Shown piece by piece: positions 16,999 to 25,573 of a DNA stretch of 64,000 nt (the stretch's first letter is position 1; each line of letters begins with the position of its first letter). A model generated the notes under the pieces. The model ran no database searches. It saw only the letters and a program-made list of their open reading frames with translations, and had not been told where the DNA came from. The stretch is from the NCBI GenBank assembly GCA_016839585.1, contig JAEOTZ010000018.1, forward strand, positions 1 to 64,000. The letters are read 5' to 3'. A program made the translations under genes and the position numbers. This DNA comes from Promethearchaeota archaeon. Lineage in GTDB: Archaea > Asgardarchaeota > Lokiarchaeia > Sigyniarchaeales > SOKP01.

Positions 16999-19900
16999 TT
17001 AAGTCAATTTAATTACCGCAAATGATAATAAATTTGTGTAGAATTTAGCTAGATTTCTTTTAAGCATTTCTTGTTTGAGATCTTCAAATTCAAAGGATAA
17101 ATCATCTAATTTTTTTTCTACATTTTGCATGTCTTTTTCAATATACCGTATTTCTTCTTCCAATTTTTGAATTTTATCCAACCTTTCTTGCTTTTTAGTT
17201 TCTTCAGACATCTTATTAATATTTTGGAGCTGTCTTTCTGTGGGCCTATTTTTTCTTTTTCTCTCTAATCTTTGTTTTAAAGAATCTAATTTGAAAAATA
17301 AGACATTTCTTTTATGAGCATATATTTTTTCCTTTTTGCTCCTTTCTAAATCAAATAACTTGTCATTTAAAATTTTAATTTCATTTTTCCAGAGTGAAGT
17401 TTTTGATTTTACAATTTTTTTAGCAGTTTTAGAAAGGGCGTCAATATCTTTATAATTTAAATCGACTTCATGATTCATTTCGTTGAAATTAAAGATTTTG
17501 TCAAAATTTTCAATATTTAAAATAAAATCTGTTAACCTCTCAAGCTCATTCCCATTCTGATCAACTAATACTGCAGAAATTTGATTTTCAATTATATATC
17601 CTTGAAATTTAACTGTAAAAATAAAGAGGTAGAGTTCCTTATATTGATGAATGTCTAAATCAAGCCTTTCTGGTAATGAATCTCTTTTTAATAATAGCAC
17701 AGTAAAAGAACCTGGAAATAGACTCCCCATAGTATAATCTAATATTGAATTAATCAATGGATGCCCTAAGGCAAAAAAGTCAATTTCTTCTTTTTTTCGG
17801 GCGTATTCTAAATTAAACGTACCTAAGTAATCTTTTGAAAGGCGATATTTAGCATTTCTGGACAAAATTTCAGTTAGTAAAATTTTTGTTTCAGTAGATG
17901 ATTTAGAACCTTCTTCGCTAATTCTTAAATATCCATATTTACTATTATCAACATTAAAGAAATATTTCATCAATAGAAATAACTCATTATGACTAAGCTT
18001 AACATCGATACATGATGCTAAAGAAGTAATGAGTCCCTCCATTTGAAAAGATTTTTTATCAATCATTAAATCATCTAACTGCATTTCAATTTCTTTTGCT
18101 TTCTGAATCTCTTCGTCAAGAGTTCTATAAAATTCATTTAGTATATTTCGCTTTTTCTTCTCATCTCCAATGAAAATTAAGTTTTTAAAATCTTTTTCAA
18201 TTTTACCTATTATTGGTTCTAAAATTCCTATGGATTCCTCAAATAAGTTAATTCTTTTCAGTAAAGCGGAAATTACATCTGTTTCGATTGTACCTTCCAT
18301 AAATAAATTGTAAATATAAACTTCGCGAGATCCTTGTCCTATTCGATCAAGTCTCCCTATTCTCTGTTCTAGTTTCATAGGATTCCATGGAAGATCATAA
18401 TTTATGAGGATTCTGCAAAATTGGAAATTGCGACCCTCTCCTCCTATTTCCGTTGAAATAAGTATTGAAAAGCTTTTACTTTTACGAAATCGTTCAACAA
18501 CTGCATCTTTTTGATTTTTATCCAACCCTCCGTAGAAAATTTCAACTAAGTAACTTTCATTTTGTTTCTCTATTAGATCCTTTAGATGAAGGAGAGTATC
18601 TACGAATTGAGTAAATATAATAATTTTTTCATTTGGATTTTGAGAATAAATCTCATTGATAATCTCAATTAATTTATCTGCTTTTGAATCATATGGCAAA
18701 TTCTTTAACTTTTCATAAAACTCTTTTAAAATTTTTTCTTGATTTATAATATTAAATGATTCATCTGGTTGTTCTTGGGATAGTGATTCTTTAAATCCAA
18801 TAATTTCAGAATCTAAGGTTTGATCTTCTAGTTCTAATTCATAATATTCAGGATCTTCTTCTTTCATCACGTCAAATTTCAGAAAAATATCCTTAAATCG
18901 ATTTATTTTTTCTAATCTGCGCTCAAGACTTTTTAAGAAAGCATATTTTGAACTAGTTAATAATTTCTGTAAGGTTGTAACTACAAATCCTATTCCGGCA
19001 TTTTCCTTACTTATCGAAGCGTTATAAATTTGAGCAAGATATAATCGGATTTCATTATAAAGGTCTAGTTCTTGCTTAGTTGGGTATACCATTATTGTTT
19101 TTACTATCCTCTTATTCAAAAATTCTTTAAAAAATACATTTTTCTTACGATTTCTAATTAAGAACTTCGATAATGTATGGTCTTTTTCAATTTTATTCGT
19201 TAAGTTTAATTTAAAAGAATCATCTTTAATCTGTTGCAAAACTTGTTCATTATTTTTATTTTTATCAACGTATCGAAGACTTTTAAGAAGTTTAATAGTG
19301 TTTTTTATTTCAAAATTATTTAGTTTTTCAATTTGGTTAAGATTCGAGACTAATAAATTGATGAATGGCATATTTTTTCTAAAATGTTCGAAATCGCTAA
19401 AATTTTCAAATACTTCCGGATGTATTAGCTCAATTAAGGAGTATAATTCGAAAGAATGAAGTTGCAATGGAGTTGCTGTTAATAAAAGTAAACTTTCGGC
19501 ATTTTGACTTAGGTTACGAGCTAATTCATAATTGAGTGTTTCTCTATAATAACCCGTCATAGCATTGAGTAAGTAACGTCTTAAATGATGAGCTTCGTCA
19601 AATATTACGATATCCCATGAAACTTGGGATAACAATTCTATATATTTTCGATTTCTGGCAAATTGCAGTGAACATATAATTAAATTATCATAATAAAAAG
19701 GATTGCTTAAAAGATGAGCTCTCTTATAGCTCCCTTTTTTTTTTAGTTCTTTTATCTTTTTTCCATCATAGATTGTAAAACCTATATTGAACTTATTTTG
19801 CATTTCAAATTGCCACTGATTTAGCAATGATGCTGGAACTATAATTAAAATCCTCTCTGCTAAATTTCTTGCCATCATTTCCTTAATATAAATTCCAGCT

Positions 19901-20586
19901 TCAATTGTTTTCCCTAGACCCACCTCATCAGCTAAAATAACTCTTGGGAAATATTCCTCAGATAAACGGTGAGCCACATTTACTTGATGAGGCATTAATG
20001 AAAGCCTTGAGTTTGTTATGCATTTTATTTGATATGAAGTATAGTAAGAATGAAATAAGTTAGCCCAATATTTAATTAGGAAATTCTGCGGGGGATCAAT
20101 TCTTTTACTTTTAATTAAACCTTCTAATGGCCTTTCATATTTTGAATAAATATCAGGTTCGAATACTTGAGTAATTTTACCATTTGGTAATAAAAATTCA
20201 TACGATACTAAACCATCTCTAATTAAGAAATCATCAGAATTGATAATTCCAATTCCTTGTTTTATAATAACTCTTTCATTTAGTTCAAAGATATAATGGA
20301 CTAGATCAATTGGATGGATAATCTTAATAATATTATCCTTAAATATAACTTTAAATTTCGTGATAAAAAATGTATCCTCATCATCAAGAGATTTTGAAGC
20401 AGGGATATCTAACTTCTTTACAACTCTTCCTATTCCAAATTCAGGATTTAGCTTATATACAACTAAATTCCCCTTATTAAACTTCTGTCCTTGACAATAT
20501 AAATTAAAGCATTTAGAAAATCTTGATTCTAACTCTTTTCCACAGAAAGGGCAATTATACCGATGAGGAATTATCTTAAAAACCAT
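16999..20586 (-). CDS. SNF2/RapA-type DEAD-like helicase
   Basis: A 1195-residue SF2 ATPase. The N-terminus has a small zinc ribbon (C12, C15, C26, C31). Helicase motif I is LADEVGLGKT at 218-227, motif II DEAHH at 330-334, motif III LLLTATPLQ near 370. The second RecA domain carries IIIFTQFVDTLLHL, ISTEIGGEGRNFQ and the motif VI IGRLDRIGQG. The pattern is that of RapA/HepA proteins and DISARM-type SNF2 helicases, which remodel RNA polymerase or DNA-bound complexes. The C-terminal 120 residues form a long Lys/Glu-rich coiled coil. No restriction or methylation defence genes adjoin it, although a methyltransferase is divergent at 20794. A housekeeping transcription role is equally possible. 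Confidence 0.92.
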   Translation of the reverse strand: MVFKIIPHRYNCPFCGKELESRFSKCFNLYCQGQKFNKGNLVVYKLNPEFGIGRVVKKLDIPASKSLDDEDTFFITKFKVIFKDNIIKIIHPIDLVHYIFELNERVIIKQGIGIINSDDFLIRDGLVSYEFLLPNGKITQVFEPDIYSKYERPLEGLIKSKRIDPPQNFLIKYWANLFHSYYTSYQIKCITNSRLSLMPHQVNVAHRLSEEYFPRVILADEVGLGKTIEAGIYIKEMMARNLAERILIIVPASLLNQWQFEMQNKFNIGFTIYDGKKIKELKKKGSYKRAHLLSNPFYYDNLIICSLQFARNRKYIELLSQVSWDIVIFDEAHHLRRYLLNAMTGYYRETLNYELARNLSQNAESLLLLTATPLQLHSFELYSLIELIHPEVFENFSDFEHFRKNMPFINLLVSNLNQIEKLNNFEIKNTIKLLKSLRYVDKNKNNEQVLQQIKDDSFKLNLTNKIEKDHTLSKFLIRNRKKNVFFKEFLNKRIVKTIMVYPTKQELDLYNEIRLYLAQIYNASISKENAGIGFVVTTLQKLLTSSKYAFLKSLERRLEKINRFKDIFLKFDVMKEEDPEYYELELEDQTLDSEIIGFKESLSQEQPDESFNIINQEKILKEFYEKLKNLPYDSKADKLIEIINEIYSQNPNEKIIIFTQFVDTLLHLKDLIEKQNESYLVEIFYGGLDKNQKDAVVERFRKSKSFSILISTEIGGEGRNFQFCRILINYDLPWNPMKLEQRIGRLDRIGQGSREVYIYNLFMEGTIETDVISALLKRINLFEESIGILEPIIGKIEKDFKNLIFIGDEKKKRNILNEFYRTLDEEIQKAKEIEMQLDDLMIDKKSFQMEGLITSLASCIDVKLSHNELFLLMKYFFNVDNSKYGYLRISEEGSKSSTETKILLTEILSRNAKYRLSKDYLGTFNLEYARKKEEIDFFALGHPLINSILDYTMGSLFPGSFTVLLLKRDSLPERLDLDIHQYKELYLFIFTVKFQGYIIENQISAVLVDQNGNELERLTDFILNIENFDKIFNFNEMNHEVDLNYKDIDALSKTAKKIVKSKTSLWKNEIKILNDKLFDLERSKKEKIYAHKRNVLFFKLDSLKQRLERKRKNRPTERQLQNINKMSEETKKQERLDKIQKLEEEIRYIEKDMQNVEKKLDDLSFEFEDLKQEMLKRNLAKFYTNLLSFAVIKLT

Positions 20587-20754
20587 TATCTTTTTATTAC
20601 ATTTAATTTAGATAAAAGTAAAAATTTTCGTATTTTAAATCAAATTAAGCAGGAATATCTTTAAAAGTGGGATTGAAATCTTAGATTTTCGATACAAGAA
20701 ATATTCCATGATACAAATAACTTTTAATTTAAACACTAATATGTGATTATATCA

Positions 20755-20770
20755 AAATTCATATATATCG
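20755..20770 (+). promoter_or_regulatory. Possible TATA-box for the 20794 gene
   Basis: The stretch around 20757-20768 (ATTCATATATATCG) is a TATA-box-like element about 30 bases before the ATG at 20794, the distance expected for a short-leader archaeal transcript. A weak AAGGT lies between it and the ATG. In such AT-rich DNA this is only suggestive. Confidence 0.3.
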
Positions 20771-20793
20771 AGCTTTGCTAAGGTAAAAATATA

Positions 20794-21558
20794 ATGAGTG
20801 AAGGGACTCCAGATCTATTAAAACAGAAAAAAAAAGCTAATTTTTGGTACAAACAGAAGAAAAGTCAGTTCATAAGAGATATGTACAAAAAAATTTATGG
20901 CAATGATTATCCAGAAGAAGCAGATCCCGATAGTTTTGTAACAATGACTGATTTGCACAATATCGTCAAGTTTCTCAATGTTAAACCAGGCGAGACTTTC
21001 ATTGATATAGGATGTGGCAGAGCGGGACCAGGAATGTGGATAGCACGTGAAATGAGTGCGAAATATGTAGGTATTGATATCTCAGAAATTGCTATTGAAT
21101 TAGCGTCACAACGAATAGTAGATTTTGGACTGAAAGATAAGGCTAAATTTCTAGTTGCAAATATTTGTGCAACTAATTTCTCTGATAATTATTATGATGG
21201 CGCAATTAGTATTGATACATTAACGTATATACCAGATAAGATGAAGGCTATATGTGAAATTGCAAGAATTTTACAATCGGATGCGTCATTTGTGTTTACT
21301 ACCTGGGAAACACCAGCTACAGCGAGCGATTATCGACCCTTACTTCGCAAAGCAGGGTTTAAAATTATGATTTACAATGAGATTTCAAATTGGGAACAAC
21401 TTCAGCATGATTTTTATGAGAAAGTAATTGAATTTAGAGATATTTTAATCAGAGATATGGGGAAGGATGGATCGCTTCCATGGATTAAAGAAGCAAAAGA
21501 AAATCTGCCCTATTTAAAAGATTGGAGACGAATTTTTGGTGTTGCCAAGAAAAAATGA
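20794..21558 (+). CDS. Class I SAM-dependent methyltransferase
   Basis: A 254-residue methyltransferase. Motif I is FIDIGCGRAGPGMW, motif II is YVGIDISEIAIELA, motif IV is GAISIDTLTYIPDK and post-motif FVFTTWETPA follows. The fold and the GIDIS motif resemble small-molecule methyltransferases of the UbiE/arsenite type. An N-terminal 50-residue basic extension (KQKKKANFWYKQKKSQFIRD) precedes the domain. The gene ends with TGA, which shows that TGA still works as a stop codon in this genome. The substrate is unknown. Confidence 0.88.
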   Translation: MSEGTPDLLKQKKKANFWYKQKKSQFIRDMYKKIYGNDYPEEADPDSFVTMTDLHNIVKFLNVKPGETFIDIGCGRAGPGMWIAREMSAKYVGIDISEIAIELASQRIVDFGLKDKAKFLVANICATNFSDNYYDGAISIDTLTYIPDKMKAICEIARILQSDASFVFTTWETPATASDYRPLLRKAGFKIMIYNEISNWEQLQHDFYEKVIEFRDILIRDMGKDGSLPWIKEAKENLPYLKDWRRIFGVAKKK

Positions 21559-21586
21559 TAGTGATTATATATTTATTTAAAATTTT

Positions 21587-21711
21587 GACAAAATCTTGAT
21601 TCTAATTCATTACCACAGAAATGACAATTATACATAGAAGGATTATTTCTAAAACAATTATCTTTATATTTTTTTTAATATGAATTAAAGTAAAAATTTT
21701 GGTATTTTAAC
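21587..21711 (-). pseudogene. Decayed copy of the SNF2 helicase 5' end and promoter
   Basis: This non-coding stretch aligns by eye with about 20508-20640, which covers the first codons and upstream region of the helicase gene, in the same orientation. On the minus strand it still reads MYNCHFCGNELESRF, matching YNCPFCGKELESRF of the helicase zinc ribbon, then reaches a stop within six codons. The upstream AAAGTAAAAATTTTGGTATTTTAA is also shared. It is a remnant of a local duplication that spans the methyltransferase gene. Confidence 0.65.
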
Positions 21712-21728
21712 CTAAAAATGAGATAAGC

Positions 21729-22592
21729 ATGTCAGAAGTGGGAATAGAACCTACATATGTAGGAAAAAATGAAAATTTAGTCTTTGAAATTCCTCAAGAA
21801 TTATTTAATATGAGTTTAGGTCCAGCAGATGTATTTGATCGTGAAAGCGCAAAATTATTTAGTAAATATATAAGGGGAACCTTTAAAGGATTTCAAAATT
21901 CAAGAAAAACAAAGTATGGAAATGAGAATAATACGAAGACCAAAGTTTCACCCGATTTTTGGTCTGAATTTGAAAAGAAGGCACAAGAACTTGATGTAGA
22001 TTTTATAGGATACACTCCTGTTAATGAAAATTATATATTTAAAGGTCTTAAGGTGTACGGAAAAAATGCTATAATTCTCGGAATGGAAATGAAATGGGAT
22101 AAAATTAAAACAGCTCCTAGTGGAATATGTCAAATTGAAGTTTTCCGGGTATTTAAAGTATTAGGAGATATTACAATTGAATTAACAGAATACTTAAAAG
22201 AACAAGAATATAAAAGTGAGGCACACCATCCTTTTGGAGGAAAACTTTTAGACGGACCTCATGTTGTAGCAGCAAACTTAGGTGTAATGGGACAAAATGG
22301 TTTAATAATAACTCCAGAATTTGGACCAAGACAGAGATGGAGCATGATTACAACTGATGCTGAGATAATTAAAACTCAAGAAAGAGATTTCGATGAATTG
22401 AAAGAATTTTGTAAAGGATGTGGAGCTTGTGTAAAAAATTGTAAAGGAGAAGCAATATATGTAGAACCAATACAAAAAGATTCAGGTGTAATTACCCATA
22501 TTGATCGCTCAAAATGCATCGAGAGTTTATTAAATAATAATTATTGTAGTTATTGCCTTAAAATATGTCCTGTAGGACTTAATAAAAAATAA
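21729..22592 (+). CDS. Fe-S protein resembling epoxyqueuosine reductase/ dehalogenase C-terminal region
   Basis: A 287-residue protein with two C-terminal [4Fe-4S]-type cysteine sets: C228, C231, C234, C238 (CKGCGACVKNC) and C263, C273, C276, C280. This arrangement, with a preceding region containing GLIITPEFGPRQRWSMITTD, resembles the QueG/reductive-dehalogenase family, in which the two clusters feed electrons to cobalamin. The conserved TPEFGPRxR and TTDA features are seen, but cobalamin binding cannot be judged. It may be a cobalamin-independent relative. A duplicate of its 3' end lies at 26803. Confidence 0.8.
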   Translation: MSEVGIEPTYVGKNENLVFEIPQELFNMSLGPADVFDRESAKLFSKYIRGTFKGFQNSRKTKYGNENNTKTKVSPDFWSEFEKKAQELDVDFIGYTPVNENYIFKGLKVYGKNAIILGMEMKWDKIKTAPSGICQIEVFRVFKVLGDITIELTEYLKEQEYKSEAHHPFGGKLLDGPHVVAANLGVMGQNGLIITPEFGPRQRWSMITTDAEIIKTQERDFDELKEFCKGCGACVKNCKGEAIYVEPIQKDSGVITHIDRSKCIESLLNNNYCSYCLKICPVGLNKK

Positions 22593-22593
22593 T

Positions 22594-22608
22594 TTTTCTT
22601 TTTATAAT
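22594..22608 (+). terminator. U-tract after the Fe-S protein gene
   Basis: A T-rich run directly follows the stop codon at 22592 (ATTTTTCTTTTTAT). Such U-tracts end transcripts in archaea without a hairpin. The assignment is based on position and composition only. Confidence 0.35.
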
Positions 22609-22694
22609 ATAGATTGAAAAGTCTTTAATTAAAGATTTAACATACTCAATTAAGTTAGCTATTATTTCTAAAGATGATATTTAAATATTGGATA

Positions 22695-23336
22695 TCATTT
22701 TTTAAAGAAAAGGAATTTATTCAAATCTTTTTCTTTTCTAATTTGATTGATTCTTAAAATAACAGATCCATGAGTTAGAAATGAAATTGAAATTAAGCAT
22801 ATTGGAATCGCCCAATCCGTAAAGATGGCACAAATTCCTGCTAAAAACACAAGAAATAACCTAGTATCACGTCCTTGAATTGTTCTAGAAAATTTAATAT
22901 CATTTTTTAACTCAACTTTAGCAGCTGTATAACTTATTGAATAGGCACCAGTAATAGTAATTATTCCTAATAAAAATGCGTGTTTAATCAAAAGGACATT
23001 AAGAGAATAAAAAGTAAGACCTACAAATATAAAAACATCAACGTAACGATCAATCACGGAGTCAAAGAAACCTCCAAAAAAAGAAGTTCTACCATTGGCA
23101 CGGGCAACTTCACCATCAGAACCATCAATTATACTTGATATTTGAACAAGGATTCCTCCCAAAAGAGGAAAATTCATAAAAAACAATATTGAACCAATAA
23201 TTCCAGTTAAAGCTGATATAATAGATATTAAATTTGGGTTACAATTTGGCCAAAAATGCAAAATAAATTTAGTTAATGGATGAGAAAAACGTCTATTTAT
23301 ATACTTTGAAACTAAGCCATCTCCTTTTGCCGGCAT
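22695..23336 (-). CDS. CDP-alcohol phosphatidyltransferase (inositol-lipid type likely)
   Basis: A 213-residue membrane enzyme with the complete CDP-alcohol phosphotransferase motif D-x2-DG-x2-AR-x8-G-x3-D-x3-D: D71, D74, G75, A78, R79, G88, D92 and D96. About six membrane spans surround it. Enzymes of this family join a CDP-activated lipid or alcohol to an acceptor such as inositol phosphate, serine or glycerol phosphate. The neighbours at 24692 (cytidylyltransferase-like) and 25574 (myo-inositol-1-phosphate synthase) point to archaetidylinositol phosphate synthase or to di-myo-inositol phosphate synthase. The ATG at 23336 is preferred to the TTG nine bases upstream. It is divergent from the gene at 23416. 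Confidence 0.88.
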   Translation of the reverse strand: MPAKGDGLVSKYINRRFSHPLTKFILHFWPNCNPNLISIISALTGIIGSILFFMNFPLLGGILVQISSIIDGSDGEVARANGRTSFFGGFFDSVIDRYVDVFIFVGLTFYSLNVLLIKHAFLLGIITITGAYSISYTAAKVELKNDIKFSRTIQGRDTRLFLVFLAGICAIFTDWAIPICLISISFLTHGSVILRINQIRKEKDLNKFLFFKK

Positions 23337-23415
23337 TTTTATCAACTATTTACATATAAAATTATTTACTAATAATCACTAAAATTTTTTAGGATTTAAT
23401 ACCTTTTATGACAAT

Positions 23416-24222
23416 GTGATAGGAATTTCAATTCGTGCTAATTGGGATTTTAAGAAAGTGCTAAATTCAATACTTGATTTAAATCTTGATTTATGTGAAA
23501 TTCAGTTAGAGAATCCCATATTTAAATTTCAAGAGTATCGAAGCAAAGCAATAAAACTTATTAATAAATTATACTCAACAGACTTACTACTATCTTTCCA
23601 CTTATCTTTTATTGATGTAAATATTGCCTCATTAGATAATAGTATACGTGATTATTCAAGTAGATTACTAAGCAAGGAGATAAAGTTTGTAAAGAAATGG
23701 AAACCTCTTTATATTGTTGTACATACAGGAAAAATAAGTGATACTTTTTATAAAATTCCTTCTATAAAGGAAAGGGCTCATAAACAACAATTTAAAACAA
23801 TATCAGAATTAATGCAAACCACTAGCTCTTATTCAATTCCATTGGCTATTGAAAATCGTCAAAAATCTATGACTGCAGGTTTGATTGAAAACATAAACGA
23901 TATTCATTATTATAATCACTTATTCCCTTCTTTATACTTTTTACTTGACTTAGGACATCTTAATACCTTTTATTCTGATTCTAAAACATTAATAGAAGAT
24001 ATTGAATCTATCTGTGATCTTCCTATAATTGCAATTCACTTATCTAACAATTTTGGAAAAGATACACATGGAAGTTTAGAAAAGGGAACAATTCTAATTA
24101 AAGAATTATTTTTAAAAGTACAATGCTTAAAAAAAAAATATCTAATTATTGAAAATAATTCACTAAAAGATACTATGCAAAGTCTAGATTTTTTACAGAA
24201 TAAGGTTATGGGAAAAACTTAA
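23416..24222 (+). CDS. TIM-barrel sugar-phosphate isomerase/epimerase-like protein
   Basis: A 268-residue protein of the xylose-isomerase-like TIM-barrel superfamily (also AP endonuclease 2). Visible features are the strand-1 start IGISIRANWDF, LLSFHLSFIDVN, YIVVHTGKISD, PLAIENRQK, LLDLGHLNTF and IIAIHLSNNFGKDTHGSLEKG; the His, Glu, Asp and His residues would coordinate a divalent metal. It starts with GTG at 23416 because the upstream ATG reading is closed at once by TGA. It lies within the inositol cluster, so it may act on an inositol or sugar phosphate; the exact reaction cannot be assigned. Confidence 0.75.
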   Translation: MIGISIRANWDFKKVLNSILDLNLDLCEIQLENPIFKFQEYRSKAIKLINKLYSTDLLLSFHLSFIDVNIASLDNSIRDYSSRLLSKEIKFVKKWKPLYIVVHTGKISDTFYKIPSIKERAHKQQFKTISELMQTTSSYSIPLAIENRQKSMTAGLIENINDIHYYNHLFPSLYFLLDLGHLNTFYSDSKTLIEDIESICDLPIIAIHLSNNFGKDTHGSLEKGTILIKELFLKVQCLKKKYLIIENNSLKDTMQSLDFLQNKVMGKT

Positions 24223-24691
24223 AATAAACTAAAAATAACAATAAAAACCCTTGGAAATTTTTATTAGAACGATCAAGTATTTTATAAACTTTTTTATCAA
24301 TTTGGTAAAATCTAAATTCTTTTAGAGTTATTGTTAATTAAAACAACTCTTTGTTTAATTAAAAAGATATCTATCTTTTGATTTAAAAGCTAAAACTTTT
24401 ATAAATGTTGATAATATTAATACAGTAGTTGATAAAGGATTTTAATTATTAAAGAAATTCAAAAATTTCTTTGTAGATTTTTTGAAATGAAAAAATTAAC
24501 TTTTTATGGATATATCCAACTATTTACGATTAAGAAAACAATACACGAAAATTAAGTTTTTTAAATTTAGCGATCTTAATCATTTCCCCTATAATATTTA
24601 GGAATTGATAGAGAGTGTAAAAATAATGAAATTAAATTCGAGATCAGAAAATGCGATTTAGAAATAACAATGGAAGAGGTAAATTAAAATA
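24223..24691. other. Long intergenic region of the inositol cluster
   Basis: About 470 bases without a gene, very AT-rich. Two dyads are visible: AGAGTT at 24324-24329 pairs with AACTCT at 24345-24350, and AAAAGATA at 24362-24369 is mirrored by TATCTTTT at 24372-24379. Two tiny frames starting at ATG near 24626 and at 24670 end quickly and are not convincing genes. The region probably holds the promoter and leader of the nucleotidyltransferase and ino1 genes. Confidence 0.45.
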
Positions 24692-25531
24692 ATTGATAGG
24701 AAAGAATTCCAAGGTTTAATTCTAGCTGCAGGTCGTTCCAGTCGATTTGATTTTATGGATAAAAGATTTAAAAAGTATTTTTTAAGTTTAAAGAATTCGA
24801 GTATTTTAGGATATATTATTGCTGGAATGATTAAAGCAGGAATAAGAGAAATAAAGATCGTTACTAGTAAAATTTATGATAAAATGAAATACAAAAGAAA
24901 AATTTTAAAATATATAGATCCATCATGGATAAATTTAAAGAATCTTGAACTAGATATTATTGAAAATAAGATTCCAGATAGAGAAAATGGATATAGCCTT
25001 TTTCTAGGTCTTAATAAAATTTCTTCTAAATATACTTTATTATCTATGGCTGATCATATTTTTTCAAAAAATGTATTTTCTCAGATGATAAAGAACTATA
25101 GAAGAGAAGATATTCTTTTAGCAACGGACCCTATGTATATCAAAGGTTATTATGACAGAAAGGATGCAACAAAAGTATCTGGAAAGAATTGTTTTATTAT
25201 TGATATTGGAAAGGATTTGACATATTATAATCGTTTAGATATGGGAGTATTTATATTAAAAACTAAAATTATCAAAAATATTTGCCAGAACGTTGAATCA
25301 AATTTTGATAAATTTGGCGTTACAAATGTTATTTTATCAGCACTTAATTCAGATTTAAACGTTAGTTATTATGATTTTGCGAATACTATTTGGGTAGATA
25401 TCGATAATTATCAAAAATATTGTCAACTAAAAAGACTTTTTAATAAATCTACTAAGTTTTATCCTTTTGGTCTAACTACAACTGAGTATATAGAATATTC
25501 AAATAATGAGAAAAAAATGAGGATAATATAA
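24692..25531 (+). CDS. NTP-transferase, probable CTP:inositol-1-phosphate cytidylyltransferase
   Basis: A nucleotidyltransferase of about 280 residues with the pyrophosphorylase signature LILAAGRSSRF at residues 9-19, the SILGYIIAGMIKAGI helix, and the substrate-site motif SMADHIF that resembles inositol-phosphate cytidylyltransferases. The C-terminal WVDIDNYQKYCQLKRLF also fits. The first in-frame ATG (24755) would delete the catalytic loop, so the true start must lie upstream. The frame is open only from 24683, where ATT and ATA codons occur; GAGGT at 24676-24680 is a possible RBS for a non-AUG start at 24689 or 24692. Location 42 bases before ino1 supports a CDP-inositol role. Confidence 0.8.
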   Translation: MDRKEFQGLILAAGRSSRFDFMDKRFKKYFLSLKNSSILGYIIAGMIKAGIREIKIVTSKIYDKMKYKRKILKYIDPSWINLKNLELDIIENKIPDRENGYSLFLGLNKISSKYTLLSMADHIFSKNVFSQMIKNYRREDILLATDPMYIKGYYDRKDATKVSGKNCFIIDIGKDLTYYNRLDMGVFILKTKIIKNICQNVESNFDKFGVTNVILSALNSDLNVSYYDFANTIWVDIDNYQKYCQLKRLFNKSTKFYPFGLTTTEYIEYSNNEKKMRII

Positions 25532-25573
25532 AATTTAAAAATTCAAATTCAAAAATCACAAAAGTGAGTAAGT

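Noticed and set aside
16999-21558. SNF2 helicase plus adjacent methyltransferase as a DISARM-like defence system
   Set aside because: The methyltransferase looks like a small-molecule enzyme rather than a DNA methylase, and no DUF1998, PLD nuclease or DrmA/B-like gene is nearby.
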